A program made the translations under genes and the position numbers. 64,000 nt of DNA from Proteus faecis (lineage in GTDB: Bacteria; Pseudomonadota; Gammaproteobacteria; Enterobacterales; Enterobacteriaceae): the NCBI RefSeq assembly GCF_003144395.1, contig NZ_PENZ01000007.1:62001-126000 (forward strand), in the 5' to 3' direction. The notes beneath the pieces are model-generated. The model was not told the origin of the DNA, did no database searches, and saw nothing but the letters and a program-made list of their open reading frames with translations. Positions within the stretch are counted from its first letter, which is position 1, and every line of letters starts with the position of its first letter. This document shows, in pieces, positions 52,371 through 62,215 of this stretch.

Positions 52371-53843
52371 CTACTTTTCCTTATGTGTTTTTGGCGCCAC
52401 AAAAGCAATACAAACCGGCTCGGCAATGGCATCGGGTTCAGCACGAAACATTATCTCTTGAGTATCCGCTATTTTTAAACTCGGCCAGTGCTTTAATCCT
52501 TCATTAAAATGCGCTTTTTCACAGTAATAACCAACTTCACTCACCAAGACGACGCCTTTTTCTTCTAATTGTTGAAGTGTAATATGTCGATTATAAATAT
52601 TAGGTGGTTGCACGTTTTCTTCTAGCACCCAAGGCTGAGAAGATAATGGTCTATCTTTACCATAAAAAGTCACCCATTCATGCATATACTCACCACCAAC
52701 ATATGCAAGTGGCGTGTGATAATGCTGATGCCATGCTTGTTCAACATCTTGCACAAAGGTTTTTACGCCAATAAATTTTTGTCCTGCATTACGCACATTA
52801 GCGGCTTGAACAACGGTATAACCCGAAACCACTAGCATTCCCAAAACACCTAAACCATACAGTGCTCCGCGAAGTGAGCGCTTCGGCATTACATTAATTG
52901 AACCAACAAAAAGTGCAGTTGCAACTGACATAAAGGGTTGTAACCATTCCGTGATACGTCCACCTTCATGGAAGCTAAACCAGACAAAAATAATGGCCAA
53001 CGGGAATAACAATACAAAATTCAACAACTGACTATCTTTAGATGCAGACCAACTTACTCGCCCACCATAAAAACGTAAAATTCCCCACATTAAAATCACA
53101 GGGTAAAAAACTGCCAGTGCTGCGCGAGTTGTACGTAAATTAAAACGGTTTTCTATTTGTGAATTGACCCACTTAAAAGCGGCAAAATCGGTTTGCCATA
53201 ACCAAATAAAATTGGGAATAACAAAAGCAAACCAAATAGCCAACGCTAAATAGAAATAGGGGGAGCCGTAACTTGCTCGAACTTTAGGTACAAAAAGGCT
53301 TGATAAAAACACAGAACCAATAAAAGCTAACGATGAATATTTCCCCATTGTGGCAATACCCATCGTAATCGCAAAACCAATCCAATATTTTTTATTGTCA
53401 TTAATCGCACAAAGGAAAAAATAGAACGCCCATGCCCAACAACCAACTAGAATATAATTATCGTTATACGGGATAATATCAAAGTTGATAACGCCAGATA
53501 AATTAAGCGCTAACATAGCAAACCACGCTAGGTTAGTATTTTGTGTCAACTTATAGGCTAAGTTCCACACACCTAATAATCCAATGGCAATGACAATAAA
53601 GTGGATAAAATACCAATAAAAGCTAAAATCGATACCGCCATAAATAGCCGGTGTCATTATAAAACCAACAAACCAAGGATTTTTTGGAGATCCCCACCCT
53701 CCATTAGTGCCCCAATTGACAGCCTCAACGGCATCATAAGGCACTGTAGGGTCAAAGAGATAACTCACTAAGATCCAGAGCGTCGCATAACCAATAACCC
53801 ACCAATATACTGGTTTACGTAATTGTGCAGATGATAATGTCAT
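52371..53843 (-). CDS. GT39/ArnT-like membrane glycosyltransferase
   Basis: 490-residue integral membrane protein with about ten or more hydrophobic segments, resembling the dolichyl-phosphate-mannose/ArnT superfamily (PMT_2). The first loop has FDPTVPYDAVEAVNWGTNGGWGSPKNP with an acidic catalytic-type residue. The C-terminal third is a periplasmic domain (LAYVGGEYMHEWVTFYGKDRP). It is expected to move a sugar from a polyprenyl carrier to an envelope acceptor. Acceptor and sugar are unknown; it is not ArnT itself because the arn operon is absent. Confidence 0.82.
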   Translation of the reverse strand: MTLSSAQLRKPVYWWVIGYATLWILVSYLFDPTVPYDAVEAVNWGTNGGWGSPKNPWFVGFIMTPAIYGGIDFSFYWYFIHFIVIAIGLLGVWNLAYKLTQNTNLAWFAMLALNLSGVINFDIIPYNDNYILVGCWAWAFYFFLCAINDNKKYWIGFAITMGIATMGKYSSLAFIGSVFLSSLFVPKVRASYGSPYFYLALAIWFAFVIPNFIWLWQTDFAAFKWVNSQIENRFNLRTTRAALAVFYPVILMWGILRFYGGRVSWSASKDSQLLNFVLLFPLAIIFVWFSFHEGGRITEWLQPFMSVATALFVGSINVMPKRSLRGALYGLGVLGMLVVSGYTVVQAANVRNAGQKFIGVKTFVQDVEQAWHQHYHTPLAYVGGEYMHEWVTFYGKDRPLSSQPWVLEENVQPPNIYNRHITLQQLEEKGVVLVSEVGYYCEKAHFNEGLKHWPSLKIADTQEIMFRAEPDAIAEPVCIAFVAPKTHKEK

Positions 53844-54031
53844 AATAAATAAAAATTTAAGTTAATTAATTTAGTTTGGCCGTTAATTGACGTCACAACA
53901 CAGTAAAGTATAGTGAAACGAACCGCACATTGTACGTGAGCAAAAATTAAATTGTCTTAAATTTGCGCTTTTATTGAAAATTTGTTTCTGATAGATTGCG
54001 CAACCAAGAAGATCACTATCGAGTTACCATT

Positions 54032-54529
54032 ATGAATATGATTAAAAGAAAACCCGCAGCTAAAGCACGTAAGAAATCTCGTGAAGAGCTGAATGCGGAA
54101 GGACGTGAACGTAAACGTCAAAAGAAACACCGTGGCAATCCTGCCGGTAACCGTCAGCAGGAAGCGGAAAACAAACAGCAAACGAAAAATACAGCGCCGA
54201 AAGATCCACGTATTGGTAGCAAAAAACCGATCCCTCTGATTGTAGGCGATACACCAAAAGTGGCGAAGAAAAAACCGGCGCCAGTTAAAGCAGAGCCCGT
54301 TCGTTTAACACCTGAGCAAGAATTAGACCAGTTAGAAAACGATGCTCGTTTAGATGAATTACTGTCTCGTCTTGAAAACGGTGAAAAACTCAACGCAGAA
54401 GAACAGGCTTATACTGAGAAAACCCTTGATCGTATTGACGAATTAATGGTTGAACTGGGTATTGAGTTTGAAGATGATGACGATGAAGAGAAAACAGAAG
54501 ACATCATGCAGTTGCTGAAAGGTAAATAA
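54032..54529 (+). CDS. yihI: Der GTPase-activating protein YihI
   Basis: 165-residue highly charged protein that stimulates the ribosome-assembly GTPase Der. The basic N-terminal half ([39 protein letters not shown]) and the acidic C-terminal helix ([31 protein letters not shown]) follow E. coli YihI. In E. coli it neighbours hemN; here it is about 20 kb away. ATG at 54032 or 54038 are both possible. Confidence 0.93.
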   Translation: MNMIKRKPAAKARKKSREELNAEGRERKRQKKHRGNPAGNRQQEAENKQQTKNTAPKDPRIGSKKPIPLIVGDTPKVAKKKPAPVKAEPVRLTPEQELDQLENDARLDELLSRLENGEKLNAEEQAYTEKTLDRIDELMVELGIEFEDDDDEEKTEDIMQLLKGK

Positions 54530-54566
54530 TCAAAAGATTAATTATTTTCCTTGAATAGCTTACATC

Positions 54567-54606
54567 TAACGGATATTAATAACTTATTGATATCCGTTAT
54601 TTTTTA
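54567..54606 (+). terminator. yihI terminator
   Basis: TAACGGATAT/ATATCCGTTA stem with 13-base loop and TTTTTT. Confidence 0.85.
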
Positions 54607-54754
54607 TAGTGTTTTCTCTGTTTTATTTTTCATTAATTTTTATTATCAACAATAGATTAAATAACCCTCACAAGCTCAGATAACTCCATCTATTCCTCTC
54701 TTGTTATCCCTGATATCCTATTTTTCTATCTTTAATATACGAGTGATAAAAAAT

Positions 54755-56200
54755 ATGGATAACAGACAGCAGTACTTAGATATCGCAGCCGGGCAAGGAG
54801 AAAAAGTGCCCTCTCGTATAGTGGCCTTCCCTGCACAGCCACTAAACTATGCGCTTATTGAACAACGTCTAGACGAGCAGACCGATTACACTGATGGTGA
54901 AATAAATTATCTGAGTGAAAACATTGACGACGGTTTTTTCTATCGTTGCCAGCATGGTGATGACGAGTTACATTTTTTTATCTGTCTTTACCCTCGTGAT
55001 GAAAGTTACGAAATACGGCCAATGTATTCGACTGATGAGCTCACACCACAACGACTCGCACATGCGAATGCGACCACTCAAGATTTATTGTTAGAAACAC
55101 TGTTTACTGAAACCTTGCATCCTTTAGCTAGCTATCGCCATCAACTGAATTTTCTTAATATCATCGCACCAGAAATAGTCTTAGCATTAGATGAATCCGC
55201 GGCAGGCAAAGCATTAACACCGGAGTGGATCCGCTTCCAATTAGAAACGCCCGATCTCTATCCAGAAGTAGAAAGCTTATATGTTATTCATGCTGTCTAT
55301 GACACAGAAAATGATCCACCAACCATGTTCTGGTTCCATACACATGGATTAGCCCGTTGTGGCATAACAGAAGTCGATTTAGTTATTCCAAGTATGCTTG
55401 AATCTTACTATGGTATTCCTGATCTCTTCCGCTGTTTTGTTAACAACAGTATTAACCATCGCCAAATTAAATTTGGTGAACCAATGCTTTGTGGCCAAAC
55501 ATCATCAGGCTTGGAGTATCTTGTCGCATTACCTTTTGAAGAAGGTATTCGCCATGTTAATCAATCAACACCTCTTGAAAACCTTAGACCTTTAGAAGAG
55601 ATGCGTTATGACACGCAAGGCGCACCAAATGGCGTTTTCTTGGGGGATTTAGCCGATCGTGATGAATATCATCAACATCCTTCTTCTATGCTATTTAGAA
55701 CCAATGAAGAAAATCCTGTTTTAGAAACCTTCTTTAAAGGTTATGAAGAGCAGCAAGCAATGATGCTACTGCGTAGCAATGAAGAAACCTATGAGATGTC
55801 TGAAAAAGCCAAGCGACGCTGGGAATACTTCGTTTCTATGTTTGATAACTACAATCAACCACCTGTTGAGAAAAAAAGTGGTTTTCTCTCCAAACTATTA
55901 GGAAAAGACAAACCCGAAGAGACCGAAAACCCTTGGCAGTTTATGATCAAATTCGGTATTCCTTATGGTGAAGAGGAAGAAAAAGAGCTAGAGCATATGT
56001 GGTTTGTGCCACAATCTCGTGATGGGGATACCGTTTATGCAAAATTACTCAACGTGCCATTTTATGTTCAGGATATGCAAGAAGGTGAAATCTATCCTAT
56101 CAACACGGCACTCATCACTGATTGGGTCGTTTCATTTGAAGGTGATAGTTATACCCCTAACAATATTTACCAACTTTTTAGCCACCAGCAAACTCACTAA
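54755..56200 (+). CDS. DUF4026/DUF2314 protein
   Basis: 481-residue acidic cytoplasmic protein. The C-terminal ~110 residues form a DUF2314-like domain (LEHMWFVPQSRDGDTVYAKLLNVPFYVQDMQ then ALITDWVV). The first part resembles DUF4026 as I recall it. A small basic insert around 385-400 (KKSGFLSKLLGKDK) links the two. No signal peptide or membrane segment. Monocistronic with its own hairpin after the stop. Function not established. Confidence 0.75.
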   Translation: MDNRQQYLDIAAGQGEKVPSRIVAFPAQPLNYALIEQRLDEQTDYTDGEINYLSENIDDGFFYRCQHGDDELHFFICLYPRDESYEIRPMYSTDELTPQRLAHANATTQDLLLETLFTETLHPLASYRHQLNFLNIIAPEIVLALDESAAGKALTPEWIRFQLETPDLYPEVESLYVIHAVYDTENDPPTMFWFHTHGLARCGITEVDLVIPSMLESYYGIPDLFRCFVNNSINHRQIKFGEPMLCGQTSSGLEYLVALPFEEGIRHVNQSTPLENLRPLEEMRYDTQGAPNGVFLGDLADRDEYHQHPSSMLFRTNEENPVLETFFKGYEEQQAMMLLRSNEETYEMSEKAKRRWEYFVSMFDNYNQPPVEKKSGFLSKLLGKDKPEETENPWQFMIKFGIPYGEEEEKELEHMWFVPQSRDGDTVYAKLLNVPFYVQDMQEGEIYPINTALITDWVVSFEGDSYTPNNIYQLFSHQQTH

Positions 56201-56224
56201 TTAGCGGGTATTTCACAATAACAA

Positions 56225-56249
56225 CGCGAGCTTTCCACTTAAGCTCGCG
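56225..56249 (+). terminator. Hairpin after DUF4026 gene
   Basis: CGCGAGCTT/AAGCTCGCG, 7-base loop, 24 bases after the stop; the U-tract is poor, so it may be a weak terminator. Confidence 0.6.
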
Positions 56250-56411
56250 ATCTTCATATTCTTGAAATCTACTTTTATATTGTTACCCGTTAATAGCATT
56301 AATTGATTATTATTTTGTTGCTACATTGACATTTCAACTTGTTACATTCTGTTTTTGTCTAATAACAGATAGGATAAACAGTCAATTTTCATCTCAATAT
56401 CTTTTCTCTAG

Positions 56412-56425
56412 TTGATTTAAATCAA
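56412..56425. promoter_or_regulatory. FNR site upstream of feoA
   Basis: TTGATTTAAATCAA is a perfect match to the FNR consensus TTGAT-N4-ATCAA. It lies 174 bases before the feoA start and should activate ferrous uptake without oxygen. Confidence 0.85.
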
Positions 56426-56466
56426 GTGCAGATAAGCGTAGACTAGGCTAAATTATACCCAATAAG

Positions 56467-56485
56467 GATAATTATAATTCTCATT
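56467..56485. promoter_or_regulatory. Fur-like box 1
   Basis: GATAATTATAATTCTCATT, about 14 of 19 matches to the Fur consensus GATAATGATAATCATTATC, between the FNR site and feoA. Confidence 0.55.
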
Positions 56486-56543
56486 AGCATTAAAAATATT
56501 TATTATAATTAACCAGACTATTATTATGTGAATTCACATGCTA

Positions 56544-56562
56544 GTTAATAATAATCATTATC
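56544..56562. promoter_or_regulatory. Fur box 2
   Basis: GTTAATAATAATCATTATC matches 17 of 19 Fur consensus positions. It is 37 bases before the feoA ATG, well placed for iron-dependent repression. Confidence 0.85.
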
Positions 56563-56598
56563 ATTATTTTTTGTATCAATATTCGTGGAAGGACAATT

Positions 56599-56835
56599 AT
56601 GTCTCTGATCCCAAATCACAGTTATAAAATCTTGAGCTACTCACCTCAGATTAGCCCTGCATACAGACAGAAATTATTATCCTTAGGTATGTTACCTGGC
56701 GCTGTGTTTAACGTTATTCGTATTGCGCCACTGGGTGATCCTATTCAAATAGAAACGCACCGAGTCTCTCTAATTTTGAGAAAAAAAGATCTCGCATTCA
56801 TTAATCTTAGCGAAGTGCTTCATAACGAAAAATAA
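56599..56835 (+). CDS. feoA: Ferrous iron transport protein FeoA
   Basis: 78-residue SH3-like cytoplasmic partner of FeoB (75 in E. coli). [27 protein letters not shown] is the family core. Ribosome site GTGGAAGGA is strong. First gene of feoABC. Confidence 0.96.
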   Translation: MSLIPNHSYKILSYSPQISPAYRQKLLSLGMLPGAVFNVIRIAPLGDPIQIETHRVSLILRKKDLAFINLSEVLHNEK

Positions 56836-56883
56836 TCGTTATTTCTCATTCAACCAGGCAAGACAACTATTGGCATCACTATT

Positions 56884-59211
56884 ATGACTCCTCTCACTAT
56901 AGGCCTTATCGGTAATCCCAATGCCGGTAAAACAACACTCTTTAATCAGTTAACAGGCTCTCGTCAGCGTGTGGGAAACTGGGCGGGGGTTACGGTCGAA
57001 CGCAAAGTTGGTCGTTTTACAACTGCAAATCATAAAATTGAACTCGTCGATTTACCCGGAACATACTCTTTAACAACAATCTCAGAACAGACCTCTCTCG
57101 ATGAGCAAATTGCCTGTCATTTCATTTTAAGTAATGAAGCAGACATGTTGATTAACGTGGTTGATGCATCAAATCTTGAACGTAACCTCTATTTGACATT
57201 GCAACTGCTTGAGCTTGGTATTCCGTGTATCGTGGCATTAAACATGCTCGATATTGCAGAACATCAAGATATGCAAATTGATATTCAGGCACTTTCAAAA
57301 CATTTGGGTTGTCCTGTTATTCCAATGATTTCAACCAAAGCATCTGGCATTGATAAGCTCAAAGAAGCCATTGATACCTTCCCGGCTGAAAAGAAAAAAC
57401 CACAAGAATTACTCACTTCTTATCCACTATGGTTATTAAATGAAGTTGAGGTGCTTGCTGAAAAAATTAATCATGATGAGTTTAATTTACAGCAACGTCG
57501 TTGGATGGCATTACAGTGCTTAGAGGGCGATATCTATACTCACCAACGAGCTCAAATCACTAGTGAAGATATCAAAACTATTCGCCAACGCATTCAAGAC
57601 GAACAGAATAATGAACCAGAATTAGTCATCGCTGATGCCCGTTACCAAAATATTGAGCGCATCTGCCATACCGTGATTAATATGGAGTCCATCAAGCCGA
57701 ATATTCTGACACAAAATATCGATAAAGTGATATTAAACCGTTGGTTAGGTGTTCCTATCTTCCTGTTTGTTATGTATTTAATGTTCGTTCTAGCAATTAA
57801 CATTGGCGGTGCATTACAACCTGCTTTTGAAGGTGGCTCCGAAGCTATCTTTATTCATGGTATTCAATGGATTGGCGCAACGTTTAATTTCCCTGAATGG
57901 CTAACAATTTTCCTTGCCCAAGGTGTCGGTGGCGGTATCAATACTGTTCTTCCATTGGTGCCACAAATCGGGATGATGTACCTCTTTTTATCTATCCTTG
58001 AAGACTCAGGTTATATGGCTCGTGCCGCATTCGTTATGGATAGATTGATGCAAGCTCTAGGGTTACCGGGTAAATCATTCGTACCACTGATTGTTGGTTT
58101 TGGTTGTAACGTACCTTCCATTATGGGTGCACGTACTCTTGATGCACCAAGAGAGCGATTGATCACTGTATTAATGGCGCCGTTTATGTCTTGTGGTGCA
58201 CGTTTAGCTATCTTCGCGGTATTTGCGGCAGCTTTCTTTGGTAAAAATGGTGCAAGTGTTGTTTTCTCACTTTATCTTCTGGGTATTGTGGTTGCTATCC
58301 TCACAGGCTTACTGCTAAAACACACTATTATGCGCGGTGAAGCGTCACCTTTCGTGATGGAACTGCCTGTTTATCACGTACCACACCTAAAAACGTTACT
58401 ACTACAAACATGGCAACGTCTAAAAGGCTTCGTTATACGTGCTGGTAAAGTCATCATTATTGCTAGTATGTTTATCGGTGCACTAAACAGCTTTACCTTC
58501 TCAGGTAAACCTGCAGATAACATCAATGATTCTGCACTAGCTTCTGTCAGTAAAGTGATCACGCCATTACTGCAACCTATTGGTGTTCACAATGATAACT
58601 GGCAAGCAACGGTTGGTTTAGTCACAGGTGCAATGGCAAAAGAAGTGGTTGTTGGAACATTAAATACCCTCTATACCGCAGAAAGCATTGTTAATGAGCC
58701 ATTTGATCCTGAAGAGTTCGACCTGTGGGGAGAAATTGGTGATGCATTTGGTGAAACATGGGATAGCTTAAAAGAGACATTCACTTTAGCTGCACTATCT
58801 AACCCAATTGAAGCCAGTAAAGGTGATGGTGAAATGGATACCGGCACAATGGGAACAATGGGGGCAAAATTTGGCTCAGGTATCGCAGCTTATAGCTACT
58901 TAATCTTTGTTTTACTGTATGTACCTTGTGTTTCAGTCATGGGTGCGATTGCACGTGAAACCAGTCGTGGCTGGATGACTTTCTCTATTCTTTGGGGGTT
59001 AAATATTGCTTACTCACTGGCTGCGCTGTTCTATCAAACCGCAACCTTTAGCGAACACCCGCAAAGCAGTACCATTACCATTGCCGCGGTTGTGATATTT
59101 AATCTGGTTCTATTTATTTTGTTGCGTAATGCGCGTAATCGTCTAACAATTAACTTAAGTAATAAGTCTTCATTGGCTAAACAATGTTGTTCAAAAGGTA
59201 GCTGTCACTAA
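56884..59211 (+). CDS. feoB: Ferrous iron permease FeoB
   Basis: 775-residue ferrous importer. An N-terminal GTPase domain has G1 GNPNAGKTT, G3 DLPGTYSL and G4 NMLD; a helical GDI-type region follows, then a core of about ten membrane segments with two Gate motifs. Conserved GFGCNVPSIMGARTLD and CGARLAIF contain membrane cysteines. It ends CCSKGSCH. Full length and intact (773 in E. coli). Confidence 0.97.
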   Translation: MTPLTIGLIGNPNAGKTTLFNQLTGSRQRVGNWAGVTVERKVGRFTTANHKIELVDLPGTYSLTTISEQTSLDEQIACHFILSNEADMLINVVDASNLERNLYLTLQLLELGIPCIVALNMLDIAEHQDMQIDIQALSKHLGCPVIPMISTKASGIDKLKEAIDTFPAEKKKPQELLTSYPLWLLNEVEVLAEKINHDEFNLQQRRWMALQCLEGDIYTHQRAQITSEDIKTIRQRIQDEQNNEPELVIADARYQNIERICHTVINMESIKPNILTQNIDKVILNRWLGVPIFLFVMYLMFVLAINIGGALQPAFEGGSEAIFIHGIQWIGATFNFPEWLTIFLAQGVGGGINTVLPLVPQIGMMYLFLSILEDSGYMARAAFVMDRLMQALGLPGKSFVPLIVGFGCNVPSIMGARTLDAPRERLITVLMAPFMSCGARLAIFAVFAAAFFGKNGASVVFSLYLLGIVVAILTGLLLKHTIMRGEASPFVMELPVYHVPHLKTLLLQTWQRLKGFVIRAGKVIIIASMFIGALNSFTFSGKPADNINDSALASVSKVITPLLQPIGVHNDNWQATVGLVTGAMAKEVVVGTLNTLYTAESIVNEPFDPEEFDLWGEIGDAFGETWDSLKETFTLAALSNPIEASKGDGEMDTGTMGTMGAKFGSGIAAYSYLIFVLLYVPCVSVMGAIARETSRGWMTFSILWGLNIAYSLAALFYQTATFSEHPQSSTITIAAVVIFNLVLFILLRNARNRLTINLSNKSSLAKQCCSKGSCH

Positions 59212-59230
59212 GTGACAAAGGAAGAGCAAG

Positions 59231-59461
59231 ATGGCGAGTTTGATAGAAGTACGTGATTGTATCGCCCTTAATGGTCGAGCCGATGCCCGTCTTATCAGCC
59301 ATCAACTCAATATGCCAGAACCGTTGGTGCAAGCAATGTTAGAACGGCTCACATTGATGGGTAAGCTTCAAGAGGTAGATGTTGAGGATTGTCTTACGGG
59401 CAGTTGTAAAAGTTGTCCAGAAGCCACCGCTTGCCAGACAAAGCTTTATCAATTACGTTAA
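59231..59461 (+). CDS. feoC: Fe-S regulator FeoC
   Basis: 76-residue winged-helix protein (MASLIEVRDCIALNGRADARLISHQLNMP) with the cysteine cluster CLTGSCKSCPEATAC expected to bind an iron-sulphur cluster. Controls FeoB stability in related bacteria. 19 bases after feoB. Confidence 0.93.
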   Translation: MASLIEVRDCIALNGRADARLISHQLNMPEPLVQAMLERLTLMGKLQEVDVEDCLTGSCKSCPEATACQTKLYQLR

Positions 59462-59476
59462 TGCGTTATAAAAAAC

Positions 59477-59506
59477 AAACCCCTATTTTTTATAGGGGTT
59501 TTCTTT
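59477..59506 (+). terminator. feoABC terminator
   Basis: AACCCCTA/TAGGGGTT stem followed by TTCTTT. Confidence 0.85.
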
Positions 59507-59553
59507 ATCTCCAAGAAAAACGATACTCGTGTTCTATCTTGACGTATCTGAAA

Positions 59554-60321
59554 TCACTTTTTACACGTATTAATAAGTGCATCACTAAATTCATCTGGAT
59601 GTGAAATAAACGGCGCATGTGCTGCATTACGGAAAATAACCGAAGGTGATTGCGGATAAATAGCATCTAATAATCCAGCCACTTTTCGAGGCACTAACCC
59701 ATCTAAATAACCATAAAAACGAATAAAAGGACAACGCAACATTTTCAACTCTTCTCGTAAATCCTCAGTACGCAGAATTTCTAATCCGCCATTAAGCACT
59801 TCAACAGAAGGAAGGGGTTGCTCTAATACCACGGATTTTAATGCCTTCATATCTTCACGCGCACTTTGAGTGCCCAATGTTTGCAGTGCTAAAAAACGTT
59901 CAACTGTACGATGAAAGTTCTCATTTAACTGTTGCTCAAACCCTCTTAGAACCTCAGGTTTGATACCTGGCCAATCGTCATGAGCACTAAAACAAGGCGA
60001 AGAGGCTACTGTAATCAATGCTTGCACATTATTGGGATTATCCAAGACAACACGGCTCGCAACTAATCCACCTAAAGACCATCCTAACCAAATGGCATTA
60101 TCGGGAGCGTTGGCAAACACAATCTCAGCCATCTCTTTTAATGTAAGAACAGGAAAACCTTGGCTACGACCATATCCTGGGAGATCAACGAGATGCAGTG
60201 TAAAATGCGAGTTTAGTCGCGGTATTAATGATTGCCAGACCTCTGCATTCAATCCCCATCCGTGTAATAGCACAAGATCTGTTTTTCCTTCACCGATTGT
60301 CTGCCAATACAATTTATTCAT
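59554..60321 (-). CDS. bioH: Pimeloyl-ACP methyl ester esterase BioH
   Basis: Alpha/beta hydrolase that frees pimeloyl-ACP from its methyl ester in biotin synthesis. Catalytic Ser82 in GWSLGG, Asp in YLDGLVP and His in NAAHAPF are visible, with oxyanion HGWGLN. The start at 60321 gives 255 residues (256 in E. coli); upstream extension is unconserved. Divergent from gntX across 37 bases, as in E. coli. Confidence 0.95.
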   Translation of the reverse strand: MNKLYWQTIGEGKTDLVLLHGWGLNAEVWQSLIPRLNSHFTLHLVDLPGYGRSQGFPVLTLKEMAEIVFANAPDNAIWLGWSLGGLVASRVVLDNPNNVQALITVASSPCFSAHDDWPGIKPEVLRGFEQQLNENFHRTVERFLALQTLGTQSAREDMKALKSVVLEQPLPSVEVLNGGLEILRTEDLREELKMLRCPFIRFYGYLDGLVPRKVAGLLDAIYPQSPSVIFRNAAHAPFISHPDEFSDALINTCKK

Positions 60322-60358
60322 TGTTATGCTCTCTTCTCTTAGTACAGGGATTTTCATT

Positions 60359-61051
60359 ATGTGGATAACAATAGCAGGATATTGTTGGTTATGTCGCCAA
60401 CCCTTACATTATGATACTAAAGGTATTTGTTCGAGTTGTATTCGCCATTTACCTAAACAGAATAACCGTTGCCCATGCTGTTTATATCCCTCATCTCACG
60501 CTATGATGCTATGCGGACGTTGCTTACAATCGCCCCCACCATGGAAACAGATGTTGACAGTCACAGACTATCAACCCCCATTAAATAAATTATTACACCT
60601 TTATAAATACCAACCTCGCCCTCAAATAGCTTTATGTCTCGCACGACTTTTTCTATTGCGATGGCTTTCACATCGCAGAGACAATGGGGTGCAAAAACCC
60701 GATAGAATTATTAGCGTTCCTTCGCATCGCCATCGCCGTTGGTCTAGAGGCTTTGAGCAAGTAGAAGCTATCGCAAAGCCTTTGGCAAGGTGGCTAAATT
60801 GTGCTTATCAACCGAATACCCTGATAAGAACTCGTGCTACACTGGTGCAAACGCATCTTAATGCCAAACAAAGGCAGCAAAATTTAAAGAATGCATTTGT
60901 ATTAAATAACACAGTGTCGGTATCAGGGAAAAATCTGGCACTAATTGATGATGTTATCACTACAGGCGCGACATTAAAGAGTATTGTCCCCTTGTTATTT
61001 CGTGCTGGAGCACGCTCTGTTGAGGTATGGGCGATTTGCCGAACCTTGTAG
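60359..61051 (+). CDS. gntX: ComF-like phosphoribosyltransferase GntX
   Basis: 230-residue ComF-family protein (227 in E. coli). N-terminal zinc-type cysteines CWLC, CSSC, CPCC and CGRC precede a phosphoribosyltransferase domain with the PRPP loop [16 protein letters not shown]. Linked to DNA utilisation as a nutrient in E. coli. The start at 60359 avoids a long extension antisense to bioH. Confidence 0.93.
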   Translation: MWITIAGYCWLCRQPLHYDTKGICSSCIRHLPKQNNRCPCCLYPSSHAMMLCGRCLQSPPPWKQMLTVTDYQPPLNKLLHLYKYQPRPQIALCLARLFLLRWLSHRRDNGVQKPDRIISVPSHRHRRWSRGFEQVEAIAKPLARWLNCAYQPNTLIRTRATLVQTHLNAKQRQQNLKNAFVLNNTVSVSGKNLALIDDVITTGATLKSIVPLLFRAGARSVEVWAICRTL

Positions 61052-61111
61052 TTAACCGCCAATTGGGCGTATGATAACCAACCAGAACAGTCAACTATTG
61101 AGCAAGACGAT

Positions 61112-61690
61112 ATGATTATTATTACTGATGCCGCACAGGCGCATTTTGCCAAACTACTGGCTAACCAAGAACCCAACACTCAAATTCGTGTATTCGTTAT
61201 CAATCCTGGCACACCTAATGCTGAATGTGGCGTTTCATACTGTCCACCTGATGCCGTAGAGCCAAACGATACTGAAATTAAGTTCGAAAAACTTTCTGCG
61301 TATGTTGATGACATCAGCGCACCTTTTTTAGAAGATGCGGAAATTGACTTTGTCACTGACCAACTGGGCTCACAATTAACCTTGAAAGCACCTAACGCAA
61401 AAATGCGTAAAGTCGATGCTGATGCACCTTTAATTGAACGCGTAGAATACGTACTACAATCACAAATTAACCCACAATTAGCGGGCCATGGTGGTCGCGT
61501 TAGTCTAATGGAAATCACAGAAGATGGTTATGCTATCTTACAATTCGGTGGTGGGTGTAACGGTTGTTCAATGATTGATGTCACATTAAAAGATGGTATC
61601 GAAAAAGAACTATTAAACCAGTTCCCAAATGAGTTAAAAGGTGTGAAAGACTTAACTGAACACCAACGTGGCGAACATTCCTACTACTGA
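61112..61690 (+). CDS. nfuA: Fe-S biogenesis protein NfuA
   Basis: 192-residue 4Fe-4S carrier. N-terminal degenerate A-type domain ([16 protein letters not shown]) and C-terminal NifU domain with CxxC in [20 protein letters not shown]. Important under iron or oxidative stress. 60 bases after gntX, E. coli order. Confidence 0.97.
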   Translation: MIIITDAAQAHFAKLLANQEPNTQIRVFVINPGTPNAECGVSYCPPDAVEPNDTEIKFEKLSAYVDDISAPFLEDAEIDFVTDQLGSQLTLKAPNAKMRKVDADAPLIERVEYVLQSQINPQLAGHGGRVSLMEITEDGYAILQFGGGCNGCSMIDVTLKDGIEKELLNQFPNELKGVKDLTEHQRGEHSYY

Positions 61691-61704
61691 TCCTTCAGTA
61701 TGAC

Positions 61705-61750
61705 ATCCCCTATGATACTCACCTGCACGGATATCATGGGGGATTTGTTT
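61705..61750 (+). terminator. nfuA terminator
   Basis: ATCCCCTATGATA pairs with TATCATGGGGGAT (one G-U) and is followed by TTGTTTATT, 15 bases after the stop. Confidence 0.75.
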
Positions 61751-61869
61751 ATTAAAATAATCATTTACAAAGTATAACGTCATCTTTACCTATTTGACGT
61801 TATGATAAATGTACCGTTCTCTCGCTCAGAACAAATAAATCAATTAACAATATAATAAATAAGACAATT

Positions 61870-62196
61870 ATGGATAAGTTTCAATTTCTCAGCATTGAAC
61901 AAGCCTATCAATTCTGGACATCTCAATCGGCAATCTTAGTTGATGTTAGAGATCCTCAGAGTTACCGCATAGGTCATGCTACCGGCGCATTTCATCTCAC
62001 CAATGATACGCTAAACACATTTTTACAAGATGCTGACTTTGATGTGCCTGTGATGGTGATGTGTTATCACGGCCATAGCAGTCAAGGAGCAGCTCAATAT
62101 CTGGTCAATATGGGCTTTGAAACCGTTTATAGTGTTAACGGTGGTTTTGAAGCATGGCTAAGAGAGTTTCCACAAGCGATAACCTCTCTGCAATAA
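61870..62196 (+). CDS. glpE: Thiosulfate sulfurtransferase GlpE
   Basis: 108-residue single-domain rhodanese. The persulphide Cys is in [36 protein letters not shown] is the CDC25-type start. First of glpE-glpG-glpR as in E. coli. Confidence 0.96.
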   Translation: MDKFQFLSIEQAYQFWTSQSAILVDVRDPQSYRIGHATGAFHLTNDTLNTFLQDADFDVPVMVMCYHGHSSQGAAQYLVNMGFETVYSVNGGFEAWLREFPQAITSLQ

Positions 62197-62215
62197 CTAC
62201 AGATGAGTTTTGTTA

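Larger units (their letters stand above)
56250..56598 (+). other. feo control region
   Basis: The 398 bases between the DUF4026 gene and feoA hold its end hairpin and then an FNR site and two Fur-like boxes, described separately. I see no coding sequence here. Confidence 0.7.

Noticed and set aside
52371-53843. ArnT (lipid A aminoarabinose transferase)
   Set aside because: Only superfamily resemblance; no arn genes adjacent and the sequence differs from ArnT as I recall it.
60032-60358. Long upstream extension of gntX
   Set aside because: It is antisense to bioH and not conserved; the ATG at 60359 gives the family length.
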